Assembly (NCBI GenBank): GCA_030848705.1
Contig: CM061244.1
Location: 45,549,190-45,613,189 of the forward strand
DNA from: Heracleum sosnowskyi
Taxonomy: Eukaryota; Streptophyta; Magnoliopsida; Apiales; Apiaceae
DNA: 64,000 nt
Direction: 5' to 3'
A program made the translations under genes and the position numbers. Positions within the stretch are counted from its first letter, which is position 1. Each line of letters begins with the position of its first letter. The notes under the pieces are model-generated. The model was not told where the DNA came from. It saw only the letters and a list, made by a program, of their open reading frames with translations, and did no database searches. Of the stretch, positions 20,804 through 32,555 are shown one piece after another.

Positions 20804-21297
20804 TGTTAGGCCGAATACACAATATATAATAAAGTATGTATGAGAATAACAATCAAGAACACAAGTTTGTAAATCAACAAACTGAATTATATTAAATAAT
20901 TCTCTCTTAGTGATGTTAATGAATCACAAAGAGCTACTAGGTTACAAGAATAATGTTTTCAATTATCGCATCCCTTCTAGGGATAATCTATCTGTGTTTA
21001 TATAGTACACAGTTACACAATCCTTATCTAATTGATACTCCTATAAATTAGCCATACAATTACTATCAATTAAGGATTGCTTCAGTCTTCTGTTTAGTTT
21101 CCTTAGCTGTATCAATATATTCTGCTTCTTTCCATCTTCAGAATATATTGCTTCTAGAATATTCAATTCAGCACCGACAGCTAATTCAACTATCAGCACG
21201 TCAGACTTTAACAAACTCTGACTGGCTTCAATGTAAACTCTGATGATCACCTGTTGCTTAAACACTGATGAACAAACGTCAGCAATTATATCTAACA
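20804..21297 (-). repeat. 5' LTR of S1
   Basis: 494 bp with TGTTAG and CTAACA ends. It carries the AAACTCTG motif twice on the plus strand (21213 and 21235), which is the opposite orientation to most internal copies. Confidence 0.93.
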
Positions 21298-21302
21298 GTA
21301 CG

Positions 21303-24095
21303 CACCTCCCATTGTCTCTTTGGCACCAACGTCTGGGGCACTTAAATTTTCGTTCTTTAAAGTCTGTTTTAAATAACTCTTCCCTTACCTACAATAATGT
21401 AAGTGATGCTCATGTTTGCAATTCTTGCACCTGTAATAAAAGCCACATGCTACCTTTTTCTCCGCTTTCATTGCATAGTTCAAATCCTCTACAAATAATA
21501 TATAGTGATGTATGGGGTCCTTCCCCTATTTCCTCCATTGACAATAAGAATTATTATATGATATTTGTTGATCTTTATTCAAAATACATATGGCTATACA
21601 CTATGAAAAATAAACATGAAGTACATGATATTTTTAAATCATTTCAAGTGTTGGTCGAAAGATATTTTCAAACAAAAATTATTTCCCTATACACTGATGG
21701 CGGGGGTGAATTTACTACTTTAAAATCATACCTCCGCAGTCAAGGGATTCAACACCTTCTTTCTCCGCCTTATACGCCACAACGCGTAGCCATTGCAGAG
21801 CGCCGTCACAGGCACATAATTGAAACTGCTAAAACTCTCATGCATCAAGCTTCACTTCCATCTAGTTTTTGGTCTTTTGCGTGCAAACATGCCACTTATC
21901 TTATTAATCAGATGCCCACCTCAAATAATTCTCCCAAATGTCTGTATCAAATACTATTCAAAGATACTCCCATTTATTCTTCACTGCGAGTGTTTGGTTC
22001 CTTATGTTACCCATGGCTTCGACCATACACCAAAAATAAATTAGAACCTCGCTCCCGACCTTGTGTTTATTTAGGATTCTCCGTTCAACACCATTGTCAC
22101 AAATGCTTTGATCCTTTATCTTCTAAGTTGTTTCTCTCGCGTGATGTATCATTTGACGAGACAACTTTTCCCTTCCAAAATACATTCTCCCGCCTTAAAA
22201 ATAAACACTCCTACCAATTATGGGAAACTGTAACTTGTGCTTCCCCTACTCAAGCACAGGTTCCTCCCACCACCAGTGTGTCATATGAGGTCCCAATACC
22301 TATTCCAGTCTCTACTGAAAGTACACTTGTTCAAACATGACAATCATCGGCTTCATCTGCTAGTGGTTCCCCAATGACAGGTATGACTCCTCCGCTTTCT
22401 CCTCCTTCAACATCTACCAGTCCCACACATAATATTCCCTCTTCACATATACCTCCTTCCCACAGTATGGTCACGAGATCAAAAAATAATATTTATAAGC
22501 CCACCAGATTTTTTGGTTTTATAGCAACATCATCCACGGTCCCCACGACATTTAAGCAGGCACAAAAAATTTCTCATTGGAGATATGCTATGCAGGCTGA
22601 ATTTGATGCATTAGTAAAAAATCAAACATGGGATCTTGTTCCTATGGAAAAATCTCAAAATATTGTTGACTGCAAGTGGATTTTTAAAACTAAATATAAG
22701 AAGGATGGCAGTATTGATAGGTACAAGGCGCAACTTGTTGCAAAGGGCTTTACTCAACGTCCAGGCATCGATTTTCACTCTACTTTCAGCCCTGTCATCA
22801 AGCCCACTATAGTTCGTTTAGTGTTGAGCATTGCTGTCCAGAAATCATGGCCAATTCGCCAACTTGATGTGAATAATGCCTTCCTACAGGGACATCGTGA
22901 AGAAGAGGTTTTTATGAGGCAACCACCTGGATTTGAGCATCCCGATTTCCCTAATTATGTTTGTAAATTGAGAAAAGCCATATACGGTCTTCGCCAAGCG
23001 TCACGTGCATGGTATAAAGAATTCAAAAAGTTCCTGCTTAAATTGGGATTTACCAACTCTCATTCTGACAACTCGTTGTTTATTCAACATTGCCAAAATT
23101 TCACAATCTATATTCTTGTATATGTGGACGATATTATCATTACAGGGTCTAATCTTTCTGTTGTCACAGAGGCCATTCAGAAACTATCTGCTCAATTTTC
23201 CCTTAAAGATTTCGGACCCCTAAATTACTTTCTTGGGGTGGAAGTGCAACAACAAGCTGATGGTATCCTACTCTCTCAGTCCAAATATATTAATGATCTT
23301 TTGTGTGACACTAATATGCAGGACTGTAATGGTGTTACAACCCCAATGACTTCATCAAGTTCTTTGCAAATTGATGTTTCTGCCTCTCCAATTGACGAGT
23401 CTGCATATCGTCGCATACTAGGCAAACTTCAGTATCTCTCCTTTACACGGCCTGATATTGGTTTCTCTGTAAATAAATTATCTCAGTTTATGCATTGTCC
23501 CCAACAACAACATTGGCAGGCCGTTAAACGTCTTCTTCATTATCTGAAGCATACATGCTCATATGGACTTAAGCTTTCCAGTCGTACTACACCTCATCTA
23601 GTCGTTTATTCAGATTCTGATTGGGCTGGAAATCCCTCTGATCGTACCTCAACAACAGGCTAAATTTTGTATTATGGAAATAATCCCATCAGCTGGTCAT
23701 CAAAGAAACAACGGGCAGTTGCAAGATCATCAACAGAAGCTGAATATCGAGCTATTGCAAGCGCTTTAGCTGAAACTAATTGGGTCACTAACTTCTTACG
23801 TGAACTCCGCATACCATTACATTCCATCCATCGTATTTACTGTGACAATGTTGGTGCAACATACTTATGTCAAAATCCTGTATTCCATAGTCGTATGAAA
23901 CACATTGCGTTTGACTTCCATTTTGTTCGTGATCAAGTGCAGAAACAACTTGTTGAAGTCCAACACCTGCACTCAGCGGATCAGATTGCTGACACACTCA
24001 CTAAACCATTGTCTTGTGCTGCTTTTGATAGACAGTTTAACAAGTTGTCTTTAGTCTCTGCCTCGTCCAACTTGAGGGGGTGTAATAAGGTCTGA
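21303..24095 (+). pseudogene. Ale-like gag-pol, 3' part: integrase, reverse transcriptase, RNase H
   Basis: Continues the frame interrupted at 9439. GAG-pre-integrase LSLWHQRLGHLNFRSLK comes first, then CNSCTCNKSH. Integrase has DVWGPSPISS, YTDGGGEF and the catalytic E in VAIAERRHRH. Reverse transcriptase has LDVNNAFLQG and LVYVDDIIITGS. RNase H has YSDSDWAGNPSDRTSTTG and SSTEAEYRAI. Two nonsense codons break the frame: TGA at 22338-22340 between integrase and reverse transcriptase, and TAA at 23661-23663 inside RNase H. All three segments share one frame, so no frameshift is needed. The stop is read in the LTR. The element is dead without the insertion as well as with it. Confidence 0.87.
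24073..24080 (+). other. Polypurine tract of the Ale-like element
   Basis: TGAGGGGG lies immediately before the LTR start TGTAATAAGG. Confidence 0.75.
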
Positions 24096-24299
24096 GTCAT
24101 CATCCATTCAGATCATATTAGATCATATCATTGCATTCATTGTAATATCCCTAAACTGGTGCAATGATTAGATAGAAATAGCTGTAGCATAGTGTAGAGA
24201 CTAGATAGAGTAATCATAGCCCGATTGTACTCCTTTAGCTGTATAAATATACTTGTACATCATCAACATCAAATATATAGAAAACACATATTCTATAAA
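24081..24299 (+). repeat. 3' LTR of the Ale-like element, right end lost
   Basis: Starts TGTAATAAGG after the purine tract. It stops at TTCTATAAA, whereas the 5' LTR continues, and joins Athila gag sequence through a shared AAA. Confidence 0.8.
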
Positions 24300-24301
24300 A
24301 T

Positions 24302-26272
24302 GAGCCTTTTTGGAAATATTTTGATAGATTTCAAAAGTTGTTGTCTAAGTGTCCTCAACATGGTATAGAAAAATGGAGACTTTTTAAAATTCTTTATGAA
24401 GCCTTAGATAGCCAAACCACTGCCTTGTTAGAGTCTATGTGTAATGGTAGGTTTATGGATAAAACTGATGAAGAAGCTTGGTAATTTTTTGAAGAGTTAG
24501 CTGAAAGAACAATGTTGTGGGAGTCAACCAGGGAACCCAATCAGGAAGCTGAAAAATCTAAGGGCGTACACATAGTTGGTAATTCTATTGTAACCGAAGC
24601 TAAGTTAGCTACTCTCACTAGACGTCTAGAAGCCTTAGAAACCAACAAGGTGTCCTCACAAGTGTTTCTGTGTGCAAACTGTAATTCTCCTACTCATTTG
24701 ATAGAAAATTGTCCTGAAATTGAAAAAGCCACTGCCATGTTTCAATCTAGAGTTAGGAATGATCCCTATTCATCCACATACAATCCTGGTTGGAAAAATC
24801 ATCCAAATTTCTCATGGAACCAAGGTCAATACAATCAGTATAACCAAAATTCTCAACCTGCTTTTCAAAAGCCCAATCCTGGTCCATATCCAACTCAAAA
24901 GCCTAACTCATATCCTCCACAAAATCTCGGTCAATATCCAAACTCAGTTCCTTTGAATCCTCCTGGTTTTAGTGAATCTGATAAGAGATTTAATTCCATT
25001 GAAAAGAGTTTAGAGGCATTGCTCAAATCTCAACAAAATTTCATGAACACTATGACCCAAGATAGGCAATTGCTAAATTCCAACGCTCAGTCCATATCTA
25101 AGCTAGAGGTCCAAGTTAGTCAGTTGGCAAACACCATCAGTGAGAGAGAGAAAAATCGATTTCCTAGTCAACCCGAGATTAATCCTAAATTTCATCCAAA
25201 TCAAAAGTCTCATGAAAATGTGAATTCTGTTATCTCTCTAAGGTCTGGTAATCAATTCAATAATCATGCTGGTGTCAATACTCAAGCAGAAGATAAGCTT
25301 ACATCTGAACCAAATCCGTTACTCTTGAATCCTAGTCTTAAACAATCTTCCAATCCCCAGAGTCCTGAAGAAGTTGAATCTAATGAGTCATCACCCTCCG
25401 ATGAACCACCTTCAAAACCCCAATCTGATGTGTCTATTGAAAAATTCTTTAAGCCAAAAGCTCAGTTTCCTCACAGACTTACTTCAAACAAACAATCTGC
25501 TCAATTAGATAAGATTTTGGAAGTCTTCAAACAAGTCAAGATTAACATTCCTCTTTTAGATGCAATTCAACAAGTTCCCTCTTATGCTAAGTGTCTAAAA
25601 GATTTGTGTACTCATAAAAGAACCACTCATGTTCTTAAGAAAGCTTTCCTAACATCTAATGTTAGCTCTATCTTGTCAAATCAAATCCCTTTGAAGTATA
25701 AGGATCCTGGTTGTCCTACCATTTCTTGTGTCATTGGTAATACTTTCATTGATAAAGCTTTACTCGATCTAGGAGCTAGTGTGAATCTTCTTCCATTATC
25801 TGTCTATCAAGACCTGGGTTTAGGTGAACTTAAAAAGACTACTATCACTCTTCAGTTAGCTGATAGTTCTGTCAAAATTCCTAAGGGTATGGTGGAAGAT
25901 GTGTTGATTAAGGTTGGTGATTTTGTCTTCCCTGTCGATTTCATTGTTCTAGAAACCGAACCTGTCCAAAATCTCAAAAATCAAATTCCCATCATTCTAG
26001 GAAGACCTTTTCTTGCCACCTCTAATGCTTTGATCAACTGTAGGAATAGATTAATGAAACTCACATTTGGAAACATGCAAATTGATCTCAATATTTTCAA
26101 TGTAGGAAATCAACCCAATGAGCTTTTTGACCAACCCATAGAAATTAACATGATTGATGAGTTAGTTGATAATGAAATCATGAATGTTGATGATGTTCTT
26201 AACTTTTGTCAAAATTACGTGGTCAAGATTGGGATGATACTGGTCATAAAAATGAGATTAATGAAATGTTAG
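24302..26272 (+). pseudogene. Athila copy A gag-protease, 5'-truncated
   Basis: The frame enters at 24302 in the middle of the gag domain (EPFWKYFDRFQKLL), matching copy C gag at 42300-42350. An in-frame TAA at 24482-24484 replaces the CAG present in copy C. After this the frame is open from 24512. It contains the knuckle-like CANCNSPTHLIENC, a Gln/Pro/Asn-rich linker and the aspartic protease core ALLDLGASVNLLPLSVYQ (near 25755-25810), the form typical of Athila. A one-base shift near 26210-26220 moves the true frame into pol; after it this frame reads only 18 unrelated codons. Confidence 0.85.
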
Positions 26273-28947
26273 AGTCCACCATTCCTAGTTCCAATCGAGA
26301 GTCAGAACCTTTTCCTTTGCCACTTTATGAAGCTAATGAATCAGTTGAGACAAGTCCACCAGAATTAGAACTTAAACCTCTTCCCGAAACTCTCAAGTAT
26401 ATGTTTCTACGTCCTTCTGAGTCTTTTCCAGTCATCATTGCATCTAATTTGACACCTTCTCAAGAGGAGGAATTCTTAATTGTACTTAAAAAGAATAAGG
26501 AATCCATAGGGTGGAGCATATCTGATATTAAGGGAATTAGCCCTGCCATTGTCCAACATAGGATTCACTTAGTTGATGATGCTAAACCAGTTAGAGAGCC
26601 GCAAAGGAGGTTGAACCCGACTCTTAAGGAAGTTGTTAGGAAAGAAATCCTTAAATGTCTAGATAATGGGATCATCTATCCTATATCTGATAGCTCTTGG
26701 GTCACTCATGTTCAAGTAGTGCCTAAAAAGTCAGGGATCACTGTAGTTGTTAATGAGGATGATGAATTAGTTCCCACTCGTGTTCAGTCTGGTTGGAGAA
26801 TGTGTATTGATTATAGGAAACTAAATGCTGCTACTAGGAAAGACCATTTTCCTCTACCCTTCATTGATCAAATGTTAGAAAGGTTAGCAGGTCACTCATA
26901 CTATTGTTTTCTAGATGGTTTTTCTGGCTATTTCCAAATTCCCATTGCTCCCGAGGATCAAGAAAAGACCACTTTCACATGTCCTTTTGGAACCTTTGCT
27001 TATCGTCGTTTAGCTTTTGGTCTAACCACTACCCCTGCCACCTTCCAAAGATGCATGATGAGCATTTTTTCTGATATGGTAGGAGAGTTCCTAGAAATCT
27101 TTATAGATGACTTTTCCATCTTTGGTTCTTTTTTTCATCAGTGTCTTCACCATCTTGACTTAGTTTTAAAACGATGTAAAGAAACAAATCTTGTTCTTAA
27201 TTGGGAAAAATGTCATTTCATGGTTAAAGAAGGAATTGTTCTTGGTCATAAAATATCTTCAAAGGGCATTGAAGTTGATAAAGCTAAAATTGATCTCATT
27301 GCTAATCTATCTCCACCAAAGTCTGTCAAAGAAATTCGTTCCTTTTTAGGACATGCTGGTTTTTATAGGCGTTTCATTAAAGATTTTAGCAAAAAGGCAA
27401 GACCATTGACTAATCTTCTTTCTAAGGACATAAAATTTGAGTTTTCTAGTGAATGTCTCCAATCTTTTGAACATCTTAAGAAAGAGTTGACCTTAACCCC
27501 TATTATTCAATCCCCTGATTGGAATCAACCTTTTGAGCTTATGTGCGACGCGTCTGATTATGCCGTAGGTGCAGTCTTAGGACAAAGAATCAATAAGATA
27601 CCTCATGTCATATACTATGCTAGTAAGACTCTAAATGATGCTCAACTTAACTACTCCACCACAGAAAAAGAACTTCTAGCTGTAGTTTTTGCTCTTGAAA
27701 AGTTTCGGTCATATCTTATAGGTTCTAAAATCATTGTTTACACAGACCACTCTGCTCTTAGATATCTCTTCTCTAAGAAAGACTCAAAGGCTCGATTGAT
27801 TAGGTGGGTCTTGTTGCTCCAAGAGTTTGACTTAGAAATTAGGGATAAGATGGGTACTGAAAATGTTGTTGCTGATCATCTTTCCCGATTAGTAGTGGAG
27901 TCCTCCATGGATATTCCTTTGAATGAGTCTTTTCCTGATGAACACCTTCTTTCCATCTCTATCACTCCTTGGTTTGCTGATATTGTTAACTACCTTGTCA
28001 CTGGTGAAATTCCTTCGCATTGGTCTAAGCAAGATAAATCCAAATTTCTCTCACAAGTCAAGTACTTCTTTTGGGATGATCTCTATCTTTTTAAGTATTG
28101 TCCAGACCAAATCATTAGGAGGTGTGTTTCAAACCATGAGTTTAGAAGTGTACTTTCCTTTTGTCATGATCAGGCTTGTGGAGGTCACTTTAGTGCTAAA
28201 AAGACTGATGCTAAAATACTTCAATCTGGTTTCTATTGGCCCAATCTGTTTAAAGATTCTGCAGAATTTTGTGCCGCTTGTAGTAGGTGTCAACATTTAG
28301 GAAAGATCACTAGAAGAAACATGATGCCAATGAATCCAATCTTAGTTATTGAGATTTTTGATGTTTGGGGTATAGATTTTATGGGTCCCTTTCCTAATTC
28401 TTTTGGTAACCTCTACATTCTCTTAGCGGTCGATTACGTGTTTAAATGGGTCGAAGCCATACCAACTAAGTCTAATGATCACAAGGTAGTTCTTAAGTTC
28501 TTAAAGGAGAATATCTTTTCTAGATTTGGTACGCCTAGAGCTATAATTAGTGACCAAGGTAAGCATTTTAAAAACCATCAGTTTGAGTCTCTTTTGAAGA
28601 AGTATTCCATCACTCACAAGTTAGCTACACCTTATCATCCTCAAACTAGTGGTCAAGTTGAGGTCTCTAATAGGCAGATTAAACAAATTCTAGAGAAAAC
28701 TGTCAATTCAAATAGGAAAGATTGGTCTGTTAAGTTGATAAATGCACTCTGGGCTTATCGCACTTCTTTTAAAACTATTTTGGGTATGTCTCCTTATAGG
28801 CTTGTGTTTGGTAAAGCATGTCATCTCCCTGTTGAACTTGAACATAGAGCGTTTTGGGCTATTAAAGAATTGAATTTTGATTTACCCACTGCTGGTAGCC
28901 ACAGGAAGTTACAACTGTCTGAGTTAGAAGAACTTAGGAATGATTGA
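26206..28947 (+). pseudogene. Athila copy A pol: reverse transcriptase, RNase H, integrase (interrupted)
   Basis: Open in the frame after the shift near 26215; the first codon of the open stretch is a TTG, not a real start. Reverse transcriptase has WRMCIDYRKLN, FLDGFSGYFQI and catalytic FIDDFSIFG. RNase H has LMCDASDYAVGAVLGQ and YTDHSALRYL. Integrase has the zinc region HDQACGGHFSAKKTDAKIL with CAACSRCQ, then DVWGIDFMGPFP, ISDQGKHF and the catalytic E in SGQVEVSNRQIK. The frame ends at Arg-Asn-Asp because a solo LTR was inserted at 28945; the C-terminal part resumes at 30409. Apart from the frameshift the domains look intact. Confidence 0.88.
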
Positions 28948-30409
28948 TAAGTGGATTTTATATCTACTTGGAACGCTTCGTATCAGCTTAAATTGATCGA
29001 TTGCACTCAAGTATTTGGTGTGTTTAATGTGTTTTGAGTTGGAATGTGCAGAGCTTAGTAATTGGCAGAGTTGTGGACTTTCTATGATTATATGGTGGTG
29101 TAGGACATTATTTTGAAAGCTGAGGAGTTGCGGGACTTGAGAGCGCGAAGAAAAGTATAAAAATGAAGTTTTGCAGAATCCATGAATAGTGGCACTGTGC
29201 ATGGCACTGTTCACGGCACTGTTCATGGCACTATTCACGGCACTGTTCATGGCACTGTTCATAGCGCGCCCGCGCCTGAAAGTACTGTTCATAGCGCGCC
29301 CGCGCCCATCCAAGCGCGCCCGCGCCCTAAAAGATGCTGGAAAAGGCAATTTTGACTCAGAAAAGGAAACCAGCAGAAGACCAGTCAACCCTGAGGCCTA
29401 TATAAACAATTGGTGGACGATTTCTGAGAGATACAACCATATACTTATCTATATATCCATCCACCGGTGAGGAGAACAAGAAGACGGCTGATTACGAAGA
29501 TTTACTTTTCATCTTTTCTTTGTATTCTTCTAATTAGGCGATACTTTGGATTCTCGTTTGTTCTTTCATAAACCCTAGCACTTTTATTCAATATTCTAGA
29601 CTTATTATTATCATGTTTTCATCAGATCACATGGTGACGAACGGTTCGATTATGAACTAATCGTTGTCGTGGGATTCTAACGGATTTATTTATGGATTTT
29701 AGTAGTTAATTGTTTTAAAGATTTGTGTGCGATGGCTAATTGATATCCTAGTTTGGTTGTGCTTATTCTTCTTGGATGCGTAGCTAACATCTAAGTTGTT
29801 TGTTAATCTCTATTGATTACGAAAGTGGATATAGAGGTTTAGAACTCGCCATGCTAGCATAGGTTTATGTATGTTTGTCATGCATGATTCGTAGGTAATT
29901 TTAACCATCTTTCCTGCCCTATGTAATCTGAATGGATAACTTGCTCGTTAAACCGTTATGTTTTCAAATCTTATAGACATATAGGGTCTAAGCATAATTG
30001 GTGTCTGCTTAACTTTTATCTATTTTGTGGATGTTTGAGTGGTTTGGTATACGTATACTGAAAGGTAGTGTGTACTGATTTCGTGTTATCCGATTAGTTG
30101 TCACAACCGTCACATGCATTGATTAAAGACAAAAGACTCTAGATGAAGTATTTAATGAAGTTAGGATCCCATGTTTTATTCTCATAAGTAATTCAACAGC
30201 AATCTTTAGTTAATTATAGTCTTGATAATTTGTTTAGTTAATTTAGTTAATCAAAACACAACTTTGATACTTGTCTTAGCATTGAACAATAGCCATACAT
30301 TGTTGCATAAGTGCATAACTATAGTAACCAAAGAAGTCTATGTGGGAACGAACTCTACTTTCATATATTACTTGTTGACCGCGTACGCTTGCGTGATTTT
30401 GTGCGAACA
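28945..30409 (+). mobile_element. Solo LTR of another Gypsy element
   Basis: 1,465 bp, TG at 28945 and CA at 30408-30409, flanked by the 5-bp duplication ATGAT (28940-28944 and 30410-30414). The pol frame resumes exactly across it. The start TGATAAGTGGATTTTATATC fits Athila/Tat-like LTRs; the orientation is inferred from that. No internal coding region remains, so it arose by LTR-LTR recombination. It contains a minisatellite and a GC-rich block. Confidence 0.88.
29191..29320 (+). repeat. 12-bp minisatellite and GCGCGCCCGCGCC triplet inside the solo LTR
   Basis: Six 12-bp units of GGCACTGTTCAY run from 29191 to 29262. Three copies of AGCGCGCCCGCGCC follow, separated by short spacers. The GC-rich block stands out in an AT-rich window. 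The ORF across it (29189-29470) is a by-product of the repeat. Confidence 0.93.
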
Positions 30410-30723
30410 ATGATGCCTATGAAAATGCTAAGATTTATAAGGAAAGAACTAAACTTTGGCATGATAAATCTATTTTGAGAAAATCTTTTTCTCCTGGTCA
30501 AAAAGTTCTTTTATACAACTCTAGGCTGCATTTGTTTCCTGGAAAATTGAGATCTCGGTGGGAGGGACCATTTGTTGTTAAAGTTGTTTTTCCTCATGCT
30601 GATATTGAAATTGAAAATCCTAAAAATGGTGAAACATTTAAGGTTAATGGTCAAAGGCTTAAACCATTTTTAGAACTGCCAGTTGATTCTGAGGAGGAGG
30701 TGATCCACCTCCTTGATTCGTGA
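30409..30723 (+). pseudogene. Athila copy A pol, C-terminal end after the solo LTR
   Basis: Continues pol from the duplicated target: NDAYENAKIYKERTKLWHDK, then the SPGQKVLLYNSRLHLFPGKL segment typical of the integrase C-terminus, to TGA at 30721-30723. It is in frame with the part ending at 28944 and carries no further mutation. Confidence 0.88.
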
Positions 30724-32555
30724 TCCAAGTAAGTTCCTTTGTTGTATATAGTAGATAGTTCTATTCCTCTGTCATTCCCTTATCAGGTATCTCGTCCTTT
30801 TACTCTGTCATTTTTCTCTCATTTGCATACATTGAGGACAATGCATGATTTAGGTATGGGGGAGGGGTTTAGTAGTATTATTAAAAAACAAAAAAATTGA
30901 AAAAAATTGAAAAATGAAAAAAATCCCAAAAAGAATTTTAGTCTTGTAAATTGTAGAATTCTAGCCTTGTGAAAAATTGTTTGTTTCTTGATGCACCCTT
31001 ACATGCTATAGTAATCTTTTGTTGCTAATACTTTTGATTGAGAAATGATTTGCTAAGTTCTAGTTCACACACATACACTAGCAAGTTGAAACTAGTAGAC
31101 TTACTGAATGTTGCAAGTAATTAAAAGGATATGAATATGTGCAAAGTGATTTGGTTTTCATGCTTTGAGTACAAGTTGGTGCATTGAAGAAATTTTTGCT
31201 TGGGATTGATTATGTTTTCACAACCAAGTGAGTTTTTGAGCCTATATGCATATCTTTTGCATTTTATATTCGTTTGCTTGAGTGTCCACATGTTGTTTGC
31301 ATTGCTAGTACTTGTTTGAGACCTTTCTTAAAACGCATGACATTATTTGATGATAAGATGATAAAGGCATTTAGGAATAACCTATATTTTCCAAATTACC
31401 ACACACCATTTTTATATGATCAATTAGTTACCCATTTGAGCTTAATCCTATTTTTTCGGTGACACACCACATTACGTGCCTAGACCTTTTTCTTGTTTAG
31501 CCTTTGTCAATGGCTAGTAGGAACTTGAGGGAGTAATAAGGTGTGTAAGATGGGTTTACTTTTGTTCATTACTTTTGAGGAAATATTTGGTTTGATTGCT
31601 TACTTGATAGTCGTTGTTCAATAAATTTTTGAAGGACGATTGTGGTTTCTTATATCTATCTCTTAGCTCTCGAAAAAAAAAGAAAAAAGAAAAAACAAGA
31701 GAAAAAAAAAACAAAAAAATATATATTAAAAAATATATATATATATTATATGAGAGCATACTTATGTTTTTGTGATCCTTCTTCATTCGACTAATCAAGC
31801 CTTTTGTTGGAAGAAAATTAGAAAAATCATGTGTGGGGAGGATGTTTGGTGATGTGTATGATTAATTATGGTGCCTACTAGCTTTTGACACTTCACCTTC
31901 TTTGGCCTTACTTGACATGCCTTGTCACTAGCCCCGTTACACCCAAATAAAGACCTTTTGATTATCATCATTGATGTATGTTGTGTTAAAGTTAGATTGA
32001 TACCAAATGTCAAGCATGCTTATGATTTTGCTGGAATTGAGTGATACACTTACCCTTGTTCTTGAGTGAATATTGTTTTGTGAGTGAAAGGTGAGTTATT
32101 GCTTGTTTCTACATTTGAGATCCCAAGTTTTGACTCAAAGGTGTACTCTTGTGGTTTTAGCATGATTACCAACTTATTCTTACACTTAACATGGACTTCT
32201 GAGCACTTATGCATATTTCTTTGAGTAGACTATGTGAATCCTTGCACATTCCACGATAAGACATTGCAAAGTCATTTTTGATTCTTAAGTTGATGAAGCA
32301 TGAGAGGACTTGTATGTGTGGCGTTGCATTGCCATGTGATCTTTTACATAAGCAAGATGGATCTTGTGGGTACATTCACTATAAACCCTCACGAGACCTC
32401 ACTCGTCCACTAGGGCTGCCTAGGGGTTTAAAGGGCTTGTTGCATATGCCAAATGCAACCGTGATCACCTACGGAAGTGGTATTATCTATTATATAGTAG
32501 TTTATATTATATTAGTTTTTCTCGAGGACGAGCAAAAGATAGGTATAGGGGCATT
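30724..32555 (+). other. Athila copy A region between pol and 3' LTR
   Basis: About 1.8 kb with no credible ORF. Many Athila elements carry an env-like gene here; none is recognisable. It has A-rich and T-rich runs (30880-30920, 31670-31750). Sections are repeated at 38700-39432 (plus, copy B) and at 40417-41444 (minus, copy C). It ends in the conserved CTCGAGGACGAGCAAAAG segment and a purine tract, TATAGGGGCATT, just before the LTR. Confidence 0.75.

Larger units (their letters stand above)
9440..21297 (-). mobile_element. S1: complete Sirevirus-type Ty1-Copia element
   Basis: 11,858 bp, minus orientation, with two 494-bp LTRs that differ at three positions (about 99.4% identity). LTR ends are TGTTAG and CTAACA, with a primer-binding site next to the 5' LTR and a purine tract next to the 3' LTR. 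The target-site duplication is ATACG on the left and GTACG on the right, one mismatch. Order in the sense direction is LTR, gag, pol, spacer, third ORF, LTR, as in Sireviruses that carry an env-like ORF. Gag and pol are open, so recent activity is likely. The insertion split the Ale-like gag-pol. Confidence 0.93.
7776..24299 (+). mobile_element. Ale/Retrofit-like Ty1-Copia element, split by a nested element
   Basis: A short-LTR Copia element in the plus orientation. Without the nested element at 9440-21297 it is about 4.7 kb, the usual size for this lineage. LTRs of roughly 220 bp differ at about four positions. Domain order is gag, protease, GAG-pre-integrase, integrase, reverse transcriptase, RNase H. 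Both outer LTR ends are damaged: the 5' LTR starts TT instead of TG, and the 3' LTR stops short where Athila gag sequence begins. No target-site duplication can be read. Confidence 0.85.

Noticed and set aside
9849..21242. CAGAGTTT motifs as extra tRNA primer sites, since ATCAGAG is shared with the primer site
   Set aside because: Most internal copies are on the wrong strand to pair with tRNA on the genomic RNA, and they lack the TGG and the GC that follow. The overlap is probably chance or a minor constraint.
29189..29470. 93-codon ORF with repeated MALF/TALF residues
   Set aside because: It is a translation of the 12-bp minisatellite and GC-rich block of the solo LTR. The minus-strand ORF at the same place has the same cause.
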